A stretch of DNA of 64,000 nucleotides from Cyclina sinensis. Lineage: Eukaryota; Mollusca; Bivalvia; Venerida; Veneridae. A model generated the notes under the pieces. It worked only from the letters and a program-made list of their open reading frames with translations, made no database searches and had not been told where the DNA came from. Below, in pieces: positions 23,926 to 36,101 of this stretch (its first letter is position 1; every line of letters begins with the position of its first letter). The position numbers and the translations under genes were made by a program. The DNA lies in contig JAAONU010000013.1 in NCBI GenBank assembly GCA_012932295.1, positions 45,460,627 through 45,524,626 of the forward strand, in the 5' to 3' direction.

Positions 23926-24340
23926 TTTGAATCACATTGAATCAATTACAAAGTTTAAATATATAATGTACGTAAGAAAACACATGCTTTTATAGCAATA
24001 ATGAGTAATTATATTGCTAAAAGAAGCTTTGAAGTATCAATTAATAGTAATTAAAGTATGATTTAACACATATTTTAAAGAAGGCATTTTGTTGACACAA
24101 TCCAAGTTTTCTTTTTTCAGGTATGATCAAAGAAGTAATTAAATTCAGAACAAGTAACTATTAATAATACTTCAATAAACCAATTATAATTATCCAATTA
24201 TTAATGATGATTAGTTACACAATTAGTCACTTTCATTTCATGAAACGGCTGATTTCACAGATTGGCTGTAACATATATATATCAGGACTACAAGATAAGA
24301 CATCTGAAAAAAATAAACATTTAAAATTGAAAACTTAACC

Positions 24341-24358
24341 CGTGACATTCTTCCCTTG
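24341..24358 (-). promoter_or_regulatory. Polypurine tract and LTR start of Gypsy element 1
   Basis: On the minus strand the pol frame stops at 24359 and is followed at once by CAAGGGAAGAA and TGTCACGGG, the expected polypurine tract and LTR start. The LTR would extend down from 24347; its inner end is not clear, and an integrase gene starts at 23925. Confidence 0.65.
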
Positions 24359-26385
24359 TTAAACAAAATAAATTTCACTCTGTTGTGGAAGAATATCAAC
24401 ATTGGCAGTTACTGGGAAAACCCATTCTCCATACATTTGTCTAGGTTTCATATTTCTTTGAGGTCTCTGGCTTTGAACTGATTCTACAGGTAGCTCTACT
24501 TGGGGGCTGGCATCTGTATTGACAGATTCAAACCTATGACCTGTAGATGAGTGACTTTGGCTAAATAAATCTGAAAAATGAAATTCAGATTTACCAGTAT
24601 TAGACCTAGATAAACTAGATAAACTACATACTAGGTGTATCCCGTCGAAAATCAGAAACAAGGGTGGACCTACCAGTAGGATGATTACTGGATTCACCGT
24701 CACAAATAACATGTGCGATGTAAGATGGCTGCTCCGGTCTGGCAATACTGACATACTGCCTTGGGAACGGTCTTCTCCTTGCTGGTATTATATACCCTGG
24801 GATCATCTCACTTGTATCAGAGCCACTGTCTGAATCAGTTTCTGTTAGTTTGTCTGTTCCCTGAAATTCATCTGTCTTTTTCTCTTAGATCTGTTCTGCT
24901 TTCTAGGTTTGGGTGTTTGTTTCTCCTGGATGACATCTTCATATGGAATGGAGTTGATAGGAAGAAGAATATTTCTATGAAGGGTCTTCACAGATCCTTT
25001 AACATTTTCTTTTTTCACCCTGTAGACTGGTACATTAAAATTTGGAATTTCTGTAACCAGATAAGGCTCCCTTTGCCAATTGTCATCCAGTGTTCCCTTT
25101 GTTGTTACATTTTTAATAAGAAGTCTATCTCCTACTTGTAAATTGGAGTGTCGTACTTTGCTGTTGTAGTGTAACTTATGCCGGTTAGATTGCTTGTCAG
25201 AATTTTCTTTGGCAACTTGGTAGGCAAATTGCAGGTGCTTCCTCAATTTGGTAGCATAGTTATCATTGGAGCTGGCTTTTTCAGTTGAGTCTTTAATTTT
25301 AAAAAAGGCATCTATAGCCAGCCGTGGGTGCCACCCAAAAGGAAGGTAGTGTGGTGAGTAGCATGTGGATTCATGTCAAGTAGCATTATAGGTGTGAACT
25401 AGTGGCCTGACGTAGTCCTTCCAGTTTGACTTCTCGGCTGGATCCAGTGTGCCATTGAAGCGCTCTGTGTCTGCATTTCCCATGGGATGATAGGGTGTAG
25501 TCCTAGTTTTCTCTACCCCAGGAATGCTGCACAATTCCCGGATAACCTTAGTCTCAAAATTTCTTCCTTGGTCACTATGCAGCCTTGCTGGAAAAGAGTA
25601 GTGTGACAAAAAATTCTCAAATAAGACTGCGGGTTGGAATGGCTTAGGCAAACCGTGTGAAGTGGTCTGTGATGACTAAAATATTTTCGTAGCCACCTTT
25701 TGACTTCTCCAGTGACAAGTAATCTATACATACTAGTTCCATGGGATAGGAGCTTTGATATGGTACCAGGTGTGCTTGGGCCTTGGTTGGTGATTTTCTT
25801 CTAAGACAATTAGGACAATTTTGAACCTTTCCTATGACATCCTTTTCTAGGCTTGGCCAAAAAATCTTTGTTTCACTAACCAAAGTGTCCTGTCTCTTCC
25901 TTGGTGTCCTACATCCTCTTGGAGTCCTTTCATGGCCCATTCTCTGTAGGCTTCAGGTAAAACTAACTAGAATATCTTCTTTCCATCTATTTCACTCTGT
26001 CGATAAAGGACGCTGTCTTTGATGGTATACGCACTCCTATGTCGTAAATATCTCTGAATTTCATTGGGTTCTTGTCTAAATTGGTCCTTGGTAATATGTA
26101 TTCTTTCATCAACAATGGTATATATTCTGGAGATAACAGGATCTTTCAACTGTTGATCTTTCCAGTTTATGTCAGACATCTCAGTAGCCTGAAAACTTGG
26201 GTTTGTATTGTCTACCTCTAGTTTTCCAAGTGTTGTCAGAACCAGTGATTCAGCCAGAGGGTGTTCATCAGTCCTTGCTTGGGCTTCTAAGCATAGGGCC
26301 TTTATAACATCAGAAAACATGACCTCTTCTTGCTGTACCGTTGGTATACGGCTTCACCCATCCGCATCACGGTGCTGTCTATCAT
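24359..26385 (-). pseudogene. Gypsy element 1, 3' half (RNase H end and integrase)
   Basis: Minus-strand frames in order: RNase H end QHRDADG followed by a stop and SRIPTV (near 26370); a linker frame (26320-25967); the integrase zinc site and core (CPNCLRRKSPTKAQ, VCIDYLSLEKSKGGYEN, 25940-25644); DQGRNFETKVI and TTPYHPMGNADTERFNGT (25651-25376), giving catalytic D and E; the C-terminal GDRLLIKNV and VKTLHRNILLP (25246-24845); and a tail ending PRQMYGEWV (24754-24359). Stops and frameshifts separate them. Gag, protease and RT are missing, so the copy is 5'-truncated. Confidence 0.9.
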
Positions 26386-28861
26386 GACGTCATCAAATCG
26401 TTTTCATGTTATGCATTCTCCTTCACTATCAAATCATGAAATTTGAACAATGTTCATGCTATAAATTTCTTAAATGTACGAAGCATTGGAACGTGCTTCC
26501 AGTAAATATTTACATAATATTTATGACAAGCGTATCATACGGAAGCTTCCTAGTGCCAAATCTCAATCTTTTATAAGAAACACTAACTCCTAATTAGGAG
26601 TTATAAAAGACTTTGCAGCTCCTAACTAGAAGTCTATAAGTCCTATGCGGGGGTTACGTTGTCTTTATTAGAAACTGAGTCCTTATTTGGCTTCTGTAAC
26701 TATTAGATGTTTATAAAGTCCGAATTACAAGTCACTCAGAAGACAGATCGCTAAGATTAAAGGAAACTTGTCCAAGGCAAAGCCTCGATTCAGGAAATTG
26801 TATGAGGTAAAGCCGATTTCGTGAATGAAGCACCGAGGTAACTCTGGTGTTATCGCAATCAAATAGTCTAAGTCACAGTTTATCTTTTTTTTTCAATATC
26901 ATATGACACTAATAGTTCGGCAAATGTCTCAGGTATACCGAAAATCAAAAACAATAATGTATTACATGCGTTATTTTACATTTTGATATCGACGAAACAC
27001 AAAAATACCCTACAATACGGTAGGCAGGTCGTCTTTTACACGAATAATCTTGGAAAGCAAAGACTTTCCCGCAAATATTTATAATGACGGTTTAGATATA
27101 ATGACTTAGCAACCTTATACACCAATTCATTTCTTTCAATTTGTTTTACCTTAAAATATTTTGGTCCGTTTACCTAGCGTGTTGTACGTTTCTTTTTCTT
27201 CATTTGCCCAATTTGTCTTTTGTCACTAAATTCACATGGAATATAACAGTTATTTAAAAGTGTTTTCTTACAGACGTAAGAAGACACTTTTTGAATAGCT
27301 GTGCTGGGGGTAGAGTCCTATAAGTAGAGTCAATTAACATTGTGCTTTTCTACCTTTTCTTTGATTGATTTGCTTTTGGGTGTTTTGCTAAATTTGTGAC
27401 AAAGACATTTTTGGGTAAACTCTAAAAGTTACAGTAAGTCCACACATAAAAAGGGTACTTTATATATTTTACAAGATTTATGTGTTTTTTGTTGTAAAAT
27501 TACATTTGGGTGTCTGTATTGATTGTGCCTGGTAAAATTGAAAGACAATTTTTAAGTAAAGTCTGTTTGAAAAATTTTATTGACTGTACCGTAGTTATTT
27601 TAAGTGGATCTGTAATAGATTTTTAATAGTTTATTGGCACAAGGTTTGATACAGTGTTTAATTGCGATAAGTTAGGGTATTTATTTTTGTGCAACTTAAA
27701 AGTTTGCCAAAAATTTTAAAAGGGTCTGATAATACTTCTTAACTTTTCACAACGATAACATGCCTGAAGTTTGATAACATCTTTCACTTTCGCTGAGTTG
27801 GGTGAGGATTGACAGGTTAGTGTGTGATAAGGGTTACATTATACATATATTTATTGTATGTTTTATATTGTGCTTTGTGTTGTACCACCCTAACCGCCCT
27901 TGCTAGGTTGCGTTTGAGAATTTGGAATATTCTCATACGGTTTTATTTTTCATTCCGTTCACTGATTTTTGGAAAGCTTAGTGATTTGAGTTTCAGGAAA
28001 GAGTAGTGAACATACTTATTAACTAACTTTGTGTTTTTTACAGGTGTTCACCAGGTTACGGTAGTATTTTTCAGATCTGAATTAGTGATTGGTTTTTGGA
28101 GTTTACTTTTGTGCTTATTTTAGTGATTTCAGATTTCCAGAGTGTGGGATCAGTGATACTGTTGTCATTATTATACTGTCATTATTTTCATATTTGTTTG
28201 GTTAGTGTTGGAAAACAGCCATTTTACAGTACATTTGAATTTTGAATTCATTTGGTGCTATAAATGATTTCTACATATGATTGAAAAAAGGATATAAACC
28301 ATTTTATATCAGCTGTTTTCACGTACACATTTCAGTGTGATACTTTGTTTACATTCTCACTGAACCAGTGTTTTGTTCACTGAGCCATGGCATGTTGACT
28401 CAGTGTATTGGATTTTGTAGATCATTTGGCCTATATTTATAAAGATATTTTCCAACGCTATATTGATCCAGTTTATGGACAAGACTTAAGTTTGGTATTC
28501 AATAGTTTGGCTTTGTCTGAAATATTGCTGTTGCAATTAAATGAATGTTTTTATGTATTGAAATAAACATATTAGATAGTATACAGCAGTAGATACATGA
28601 TAGACACAGTTATTTTGCATGAGTAACATTGAGTATTTGTATTTGAACTGGAGTTCCCATTTAATTTTATATTTTACGGCCTGTTTGCGTTTTTGGAGAA
28701 ACATGGTTTAAATCACATACCACAGAGTGAAAACAATTTTTTTATGTTTGACTTTAGATTTTGCACTTGAACTTCAGTTTAACACAAAAAAACTGTTTGG
28801 TGTTTCACCGGATTGAAACAGGGGTATTACTTTCGTAATACTGATTTGATTTCATATCACC
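26386..28861. other. No gene seen; leader and possible 5' LTR of Gypsy element 2
   Basis: No gene was recognised. A perfect 18-bp palindrome AACTCCTAATTAGGAGTT lies at 26585-26602. T-rich, low-complexity sequence from about 27300 to 28860 precedes the gag start and may hold the LTR and leader of the Gypsy element that follows, but no matching LTR was found downstream of its pol. Confidence 0.35.
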
Positions 28862-29995
28862 ATGTCTGACGATGACACCAGTGTTTCAGACAACAAGACG
28901 TTAGAGTCTAAAGTCAACCTGGAGGATGTTTTGAAAATTTTAGAACAGCGGTATGTGTTGATACCGACGTCAGAGGCTCCTTCGTCGACTGTTCCGACAT
29001 ACATCAGTCGCCCTTATTACCTTAGCTGCGGATAGACCACAGTTGGGTATTAGGTATTCTGCTGGTACTATACCAAAAACAACTGTTTCTCAGCGTTTGT
29101 TACCTCCATTATCTTCGGTGTCTTCCGATCGTGATACTGTGCCAGATTCAGTATTCAGTTCACCTGCTGTGGGGCATAATACTCATTTATGGCTTCTACA
29201 CCAATTCCAATGGATCAGTCATCTATGTCTATGGCTAGACCACAACCGATTTTACCAAAAAATCCTTGATTTTCTGGGGATGAGCCTTTACCTAAGGGTG
29301 AAGTTCCATATATAGTGTGGCGGTATGAGGTCCAGTGTTTGTTTACTAATCCTGAGCTTACCCCAGCCGATATATTCCAGCTGATATGGGGATCTCTTCG
29401 TGGTACAGCCAGGATCATGTTTGTTCCTTTAGGCCAGACTGCTACATTGGAGGAGATTATTCTCAAATTGGATGTAATGTTTTCTGAGGCTTCAACGAAA
29501 GAATACCTCATGACTGAGTTTTTTAATACTCGGCAGAAGCCTTCAGAGTCAGTCACTGCTTATGCATGTAGACTGAAAACTTTATTGCAGTCAATTATTA
29601 ATAAGGGTCAGTTACCGTATTTAGCCCGAAATGATATATTGCGTCACAAGTTCTGGACAGGTCTGGAATATGCTTTCTTTAAATTACAGAACAGACACAA
29701 GTATGATTCTCTGGATGATTGAATTTTATTACTCAGGGAAATTAGAAAAGTAGAGAAAGAAATTTCACAGGACTCTATTGTTCCTTCTCCTTTTCTGACT
29801 CAAACTGTGTCCCACTCTCAGCCTGTTAAGTCATCTTCAGCAAAACACACCTCAGTTTCTGCTGAATCTAATTTCGATTTTAAACTTTCAGCTTTTTTCT
29901 TTGATACCCGGCTTTCTAATATGGAGTCTCAGTTTTCCTCTTTTGAACAGAGAATTGATCAGAAAATTGATAACAAATTTGATCTAATTATTTAG
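28862..29995 (+). pseudogene. Gypsy 2 gag
   Basis: The start MSDDDTSVSDNKTLESKVNL is at 28862. After frame breaks near 29030-29200, a 135-codon frame (29315-29722) carries a capsid-like retroviral-type gag fold region (FQLIWGSLRGTAR, TRQKPSESVTAYACRLKTLL). A stop at 29720 splits it from a Ser-rich tail (29807-29995). No zinc knuckle was seen. Confidence 0.75.
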
Positions 29996-30270
29996 AAACT
30001 GGATAGTCAAAATTCAATTTTTTTCTGGTTGTAATCAAGGTCGGGGTCCTGGTTGGTACGACAAAAATAAGAAAAGCGGTGACGCTGATAATGCTGGCAG
30101 CAGCAGCAACTCTGGTGCTGATAACGTAGGTACTTTCGATTCATCCAATACTACTGATCAAAATGCTTGTGTAATGGCAATATCAGGGGCAGAGGTAGGT
30201 GGTTAGGAAATTTTCATGGTTCTAACAGGGGTGAAAATAATTTTATAAAATACAGGTAAATGTCTCTGTT

Positions 30271-31436
30271 GTGGGCGAAACATTGATTTTGGCTGATAAT
30301 GCCCAATCACAGACTAAACCTGATAATTTTGTTCACAGGCTGATTGGTTCTGCAAATAAGCATCAAGTAATTATTAATAGTGTTTATTTTAAAAGTTTGT
30401 TGGATTCTGGATCCATGTTTACTATGAACCAAGCAGCATTTCAGTCTTTGAATCCCAGGTTTGTCTTTCATTCTTTAGATTCTCTTGGTCTCAGCTTGAT
30501 GGTTCTAATTTAAAGTATTCAGGATATATAGAAGGAATTGTTCCGGTTCCATTTTAATCTTCATTTAACCTTGATATACCAGTTCTGGTCATACCTGATA
30601 ATGATTTTAATAGTGTTTGTCCAGTGAGTATTGGAACAAATGTGCTTAGCAGATGCAAAACATTTTTAAATCAGATACCAGAGGAGAGTACAGTTCTTAG
30701 CGAATGACAGTTAGCTATGGACAGTCTTAAATCCTGCACATATCCAGTTAAAGTGTATGGAAAAAAATTGTTTCTGTTGCACCATTTGAAAGTGTTACAA
30801 TTAATGGAATTGTTAGGAATTTTGATGATTTCATTTCTTCAGTTGTTACTAAAACTTTTGAATTTTTTGAAGGGTATACTGTTTGTCCTCGTGTTGCCAA
30901 ACTACATAATACTTCTTCTGTCACAATTCCAGTCAGAATTTGCAGCATGCCTGCCAAAACATTGACTTCTAAGCCTAAATCAAAGATTTGTGAGGTTTCT
31001 AAAACATTGATGGCATTTCATCATTCATTTCTCAATTTAATCCTGAGCAGACATTGAGGTTTTTTCAAGTCCTAGGAAAATGGAAGGGTGTATTCTGCAC
31101 TTCAACAAAGGACATTGGGAAGACGGATTTAGCCCAACACCGTATAGTGTTAGAGGATGACACTCCTTTTAATGAGTCATATCGTCGTATTCCCTCAGCC
31201 CTTTATGAAGAAGTCCGTCAGCACATTAAAGAAATGTTGGACGCTGGTGTTATAAGGGAATACGATTCTCCTTATTTTTCCAATGTTGTTTTAGTGCCTA
31301 CGCCCTCAGGTGCACTTCGTTTTTGCATCGATTGGCGTAAATTCAATAACAAAACTCGTAAAGATGCATACATGTTACCTCGTTTTGATGACACAATTGA
31401 TGTTTTAACAGGTTCAATTTTTTTTTCTCAAAATTG
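30271..31436 (+). pseudogene. Gypsy 2 protease and N-terminal reverse transcriptase
   Basis: A retropepsin-like active site, LLDSGSMFTM, is at about 30400. The frame 31054-31437 carries the N-terminal RT blocks RIPSALYEEVRQHIKEML, GVIREYDSPYFSNVVLVPTP and LRFCIDWRKFN. The frame is lost at a T9 run (31420-31428), just before the F(S)KIDI catalytic block. Confidence 0.85.
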
Positions 31437-33765
31437 ATATCTATTCTGCGTACTGGCAAATTGAGGTAGCTGAAGAAGATAAGCCTAAACTTCTTCTTCT
31501 ACAGGTCCTTTAGGTGCCTTGGAATGGAATCGTATGGGCTTTGGCTTTACAAACGCCGCTGCAACATTCCAGCATTGCATGGAAAAATGTATGGTTGACA
31601 TGCATCTCATAGAGTGTCTCATTTTCTTGGATGATATACTAATATTTTCGTCAACTTTTACATTGCAAGGTTGGAATCCGTTTTTAAACAATTGAATGAC
31701 CACAACTTGAGGGTCAAACCTTAGAAATGTGAATTTTTAAGTGCTCAGTAACCTATTTAGGGAATATTGTTTCACTGCAACTGACCCCAATAAAACTTCT
31801 GCTGAGCAGGATTGGCCTTTCTCAGTAAACATCAAAACCCTCCGACAATTTTTAGGTTTTACAGGGTACTACAGGAAGCTTGTTCCTAACTATGCCCAAA
31901 TAGTTAAACCACTTTATGATTTATTAATTTATTACAGAGTCATGGTTTAAAAAAAGGTCTAAGAAATCTTAGAAAAAGGCTAGAACTCCAGTTACTTGCG
32001 TTTGGGGTGAACCTCAGCAAGTTGCATTTGAAACAAAGAAAAATTGGTTTCGCCTCCAGTCCTGGGTTATGCAGATTATACTTTGCCTTTTGTTTTGCAT
32101 ACAGATGCCAGTTCTAGTGGTCTTGGTGCAGTTTTATTACAAAACCAAGATAGTGTAGAGCGCTTAATTGCTTATGCAAGTCGCAGTTTTAGGCCCAGTG
32201 AGAGGAACTATCCTGCTCACAAATTAGAGTTTTTAGCTCTTAAGTGGAGTATTACTGACAAGTTTCACGATTACCATAATGGAAACTGAAAAACAGTTTT
32301 TCGTGTAAACTGTTAACAATCCCTTAACCTATTGACAACATCTGTGAAATTAGATGCCACACAACACCGACGGCTTGCGGAATTGTCCAACTATTCCTTT
32401 ACGTTGGAATACTGCAGTGGCAAAGTCAATGCTGATGCAGACGGGTTGTCAAGGCGCTACATCTTTCAAGATGAGCTCAAGGCAATCTATCAACGAGACA
32501 CCAGCTGTACAGAGATACATGAGAGAGGCTTATCGTCTCATTATTAAAAATAATACTCTCTACAGAACCGCTACCTTGGATGGGCTACCTGTCCTTCAAC
32601 TGGCTATTCCAGAATCACAATGATGCAGGGCACCAGAGGAAAGAAAGTCCCTATGGCTGACCAGACAGAGGTTTTACTGGCATGGTCTTGAGAAATACTT
32701 AAATCAGTGGGTAGAGCAATGTGACCAGTGTACTCCAGCTAATCGGCCTTTTGCAGAGCTCACGCCCATCCATACGTCAAGACCTATGGGGCAAGTTCCT
32801 ATTGACTTCCTGAAGCTTGAACCCAGTAAAGGTGGCATCGAGAATATTCTAGTTATAGTGGGCCAATTCACTCGTTTCGCGCAGGCTATTCCCTGCTGAA
32901 ACCAGACCGCAGCTACTACTTCAAGGGCCCTATACAAAGATTTTTTTTCGATTCTATGGGTTCCCATAGCAACTGCACAGTGATCAACGTCGCATCTTCC
33001 TGAGTCACACGATTCAGGAGCTGTGCAGAATTGCTGACATAAAGAAGTCCAGGACCACTCCATTCCATCCTATGGGAAATGCTGGAGCAGAGAGGTGGAA
33101 CCAAACCCCTTCTTAAAATGCTTGGGACTCTGGAGAATCACCAGAAGTCCGATTGGAAAAGCTACATAGCTCCCCTGTTGCAGGCATTCAATGCCTCTAA
33201 AAATGATGCCACTGGATACGCTCCTCATTATCTAATGTTTGGTCGGCATCCCCGGCTACCGGTTGATGCATATCTGGGAACAGATCCCACTGAGGAGCAT
33301 GAGGGCAATCACTCCTCATATGAATCAAAACCACACCAGCGACTGCAGTATGCATACCGCATGGCCACTGAGGAATCTGGGAAGCTTGCGACCAAGAATA
33401 ACTTCAGCTATGACCAGGAAGTCAAGCATTCCAAACATGAAGTTGGAGATCGGGTGCTAGTCAAGAATGTTGAGCTGCAAGATACCTTCAAGCTAGCCGA
33501 CAAATGGGACTCTGATGTCTATGTCGTGTTAGAAATGCTCAATCCTGACATTCCGGTATTTCAGGTTCAACTTCAGAACCGTAAGGGTCTCATCAAAATT
33601 GTTCACCGGAACATTTTGTTGCCATACCTCAACATCAACCCACCTGCACAGGACTGTATTCTGCCCCACTCTGGGAAAAGCTCTCGCAAGAGAACTGTGA
33701 AGACACCCAGAGGTGAGGTGCAGAAACAGCTTTCTGCAGAAGGTCATATCATTTCAAGATGGTAA
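31437..33765 (+). pseudogene. Gypsy 2 RT end, RNase H and integrase
   Basis: Frame fragments in order: the RT ECLIFLDDILIF region (near 31610-31650), FLGFTGYYRKLVPNY (31845), the RNase H blocks FVLHTDASSSGLGAVLLQ and RNYPAHKLEFLALKW (32044-32289), a degenerate GKVNADADGLSRR (32420), integrase zinc site and core (near 32700-33090, badly broken) and the integrase C-terminus (33079-33765), with GYAPHYLMFGRHPRLPVD, GDRVLVKNV and KIVHRNILLPYL. The last 228-codon frame is open and is the best-preserved piece. Confidence 0.88.
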
Positions 33766-36101
33766 ATAGTATTCCTTTATGTTTTAGGTTTACTTTGTGA
33801 GTAAACCAATTCTCTATCGAATCGTTAGTTGTTGGTTATTTCATAAACCAAGCCCCCGCTACAATAGTATGGATACACAAATCAAGTAATGAGTATACAT
33901 CTCCTTTTTTAAGCAGCCAACTTGTTCCCATATCGCACTCCTAGTCACAGTCTAAGTATAGACTACAAGGTCAAGATCCAGTTCGGGGGTTTAATTAAGA
34001 AGTATATAGTTTCATATAAAGTAAACATGGTTTCTTTTTATTCAAACAATTCTATCTACAGTAATTTTAAATGCTGCTCCACATGTCTACGAATATATCT
34101 TATTTGATGAGAAATATGTTAGATGCGTGAAATAGTCTCGGTCCAAAAAGGTAAATTTGTCAGAAATTAGTTTTTGTATTCTTTTGATCTTCAATAAATT
34201 TGAGGTTCTTCTTAGATTTGTTAAGCTGTTGTAGTTAGAAAGATATAAGCATTATAAATGGGAAAGTAAGAAACAAAATTGTTTAAGTTATTGTTTAATT
34301 ATTTTGCAGGTTACTTTGAACTGTTATCTGTAAAAGTAAAGTCTTCCATGTTTTGATTTATATGAATACTTAATATCACACTGCAGATAACTCTAAGAGG
34401 TATCGTTCGGCCTCAGCGGAAAATATGTCATACGCATCTAGTCTTCGTGTAAAAATGTAGTGAAATTTTCTTTAAATCGGCAGAAAACTGTAAAAGTAGC
34501 ATTCCGCAAAATGGACTGCTTACTCACGGACGAACAAAATGATGCTGCTTTATACAAATAACTCATTTTCTCCGAATACAAGTTTTGTACTGTCCTAACC
34601 CTAACCATAACCAAGTTTTACGGAGCTAAAACTAACTATTACGTGTTAAATATTAATTCCCTAGTTTCGTTCTAAATTCACGATAGTTTATCAGCTCTTG
34701 ATAGTTACCACATGTGTTCTGTTCTCGTTATGTTTAATTACCAACATAATTCCTTTTAGTATCCGCAATTTTGGTCCAAACTAACGCACGGCTCTGATCC
34801 GTTCGTCCTGTACTCTAGGAGGAGATTTGGCCTCATTATTAAATACTTAGTCAATTAGTCAGCTTCCCGGTTTTCAATGAATTTCTTCCCGCTGCTAGTC
34901 ATTGCTTCCTCATGTGTTACCCTTTCACAGACGGCACAAGACGTCATATTTTACTAACATTCGGCGGCTCGTGTTATGTAAAACATGTACTACTGTTAGT
35001 TTTATAATTACGCTTTCAGCACGGGCCTCCACTTAGTATGAGTTTGAAAACTGAGCAAGAGGTTAAAAGCTTGAGAATGAGAAGCGTCTTATTTTATGTC
35101 TAACAAATTGCAGATATTGTTATACTAGTTTAAGCATGGTATAAGTGAAATGGTGGTGGTGGAGTTAATGACATAGCAGCATACAAATAGCCTATAGGAG
35201 ATACTTTTTTCTTGAAGAAAAGACTTTTTTTAATTTGCAAAAACATGCTCCCAAACCCCTTTTGTTATTATTTGTTCTAAACTAGTTCATATATTATACT
35301 AACATTATTATATATAGATTATATTTGCTGTGCACAATGAATTTCCAGGACGCTGAGAGTTCGAACCCCCCCCCCCCTTTTTTTTTACAAATCTTGAGGT
35401 TCGAAATAGTGTTTACTGTTAAAAAGGGCAAACTTGTTTCAGATAAATGAAATGTTTCTAGTCTAAATTTCGAAAAAGTCGCCTCAAATTTCTCGTTTTA
35501 ATTTAATACTTCTATAAGTTTGTATTTATTCTGATACACAATATAAGCCTTAGGCCGTCACAGTAAGCCCGCTTCGGTTAAAGGTCGCCGGGCCGCCATC
35601 TTCACGAATATTGATATTGAGTTCTAATAAGTTTGAATCAGTAGTACAAATAACCCTAACTCCCTATGAAAATCAGGTGGCATGCTGATTTTCTACTAAT
35701 AGGATTCAACATGGTTGTAGAAGACGTGTAATTAATAGGATTCGTTATAATATTATATAACCTTGCCTAATAGGTGTTGCTGATCTTTGTCAGTTGTCTC
35801 CCCTTAACCATTAAATAAATATTATACATCAAATTTACATTTGCGTGGAATTCAGGTTCTTCTTTCATTTTTGACTATGAAAGCTCTTTGAGTACATTAG
35901 TTTTCTTATTTGCTTAAGAAGTTTGTGGGTATTAAACATTACGTCATCTTGAAATGCTAAATTTGCCTTTAATTTCTTTCACTATTACATTTCAAATTGG
36001 ATTTTGAATGAAATATTTTGAAGTAGCGGAAGAACTGTTTATCTAATATATCATCGAGTTTGGGGGAATATTTTTAGTGAGACCTACACGTAACTTTCAA
36101 G
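33766..36101. other. Intergenic; no gene recognised
   Basis: No gene was recognised. A C9-T run at 35370-35388 is low complexity. 35920-36101 is related to 7900-8088 upstream of the IRG pseudogene and so likely carries the 5' leader and promoter of the intact IRG gene. A GCCGCCATCTTCACG word at 35593 resembles YY1-type sites, without further support. Confidence 0.4.

Larger units (their letters stand above)
28862..33765 (+). mobile_element. Gypsy (Ty3-type) retrotransposon 2, decayed, gag to integrase
   Basis: The internal region runs gag, protease, reverse transcriptase, RNase H, integrase in the standard Gypsy order on the plus strand. All domains are frame-broken. LTRs and a primer binding site were not recognised. 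It is the most complete retroelement in the window and lies just upstream of the intact IRG gene. Confidence 0.87.

Noticed and set aside
34590..34620. CCTAACCCTAACC-like words, considered as telomere repeats
   Set aside because: Only two units here (and two at 10560); no array.
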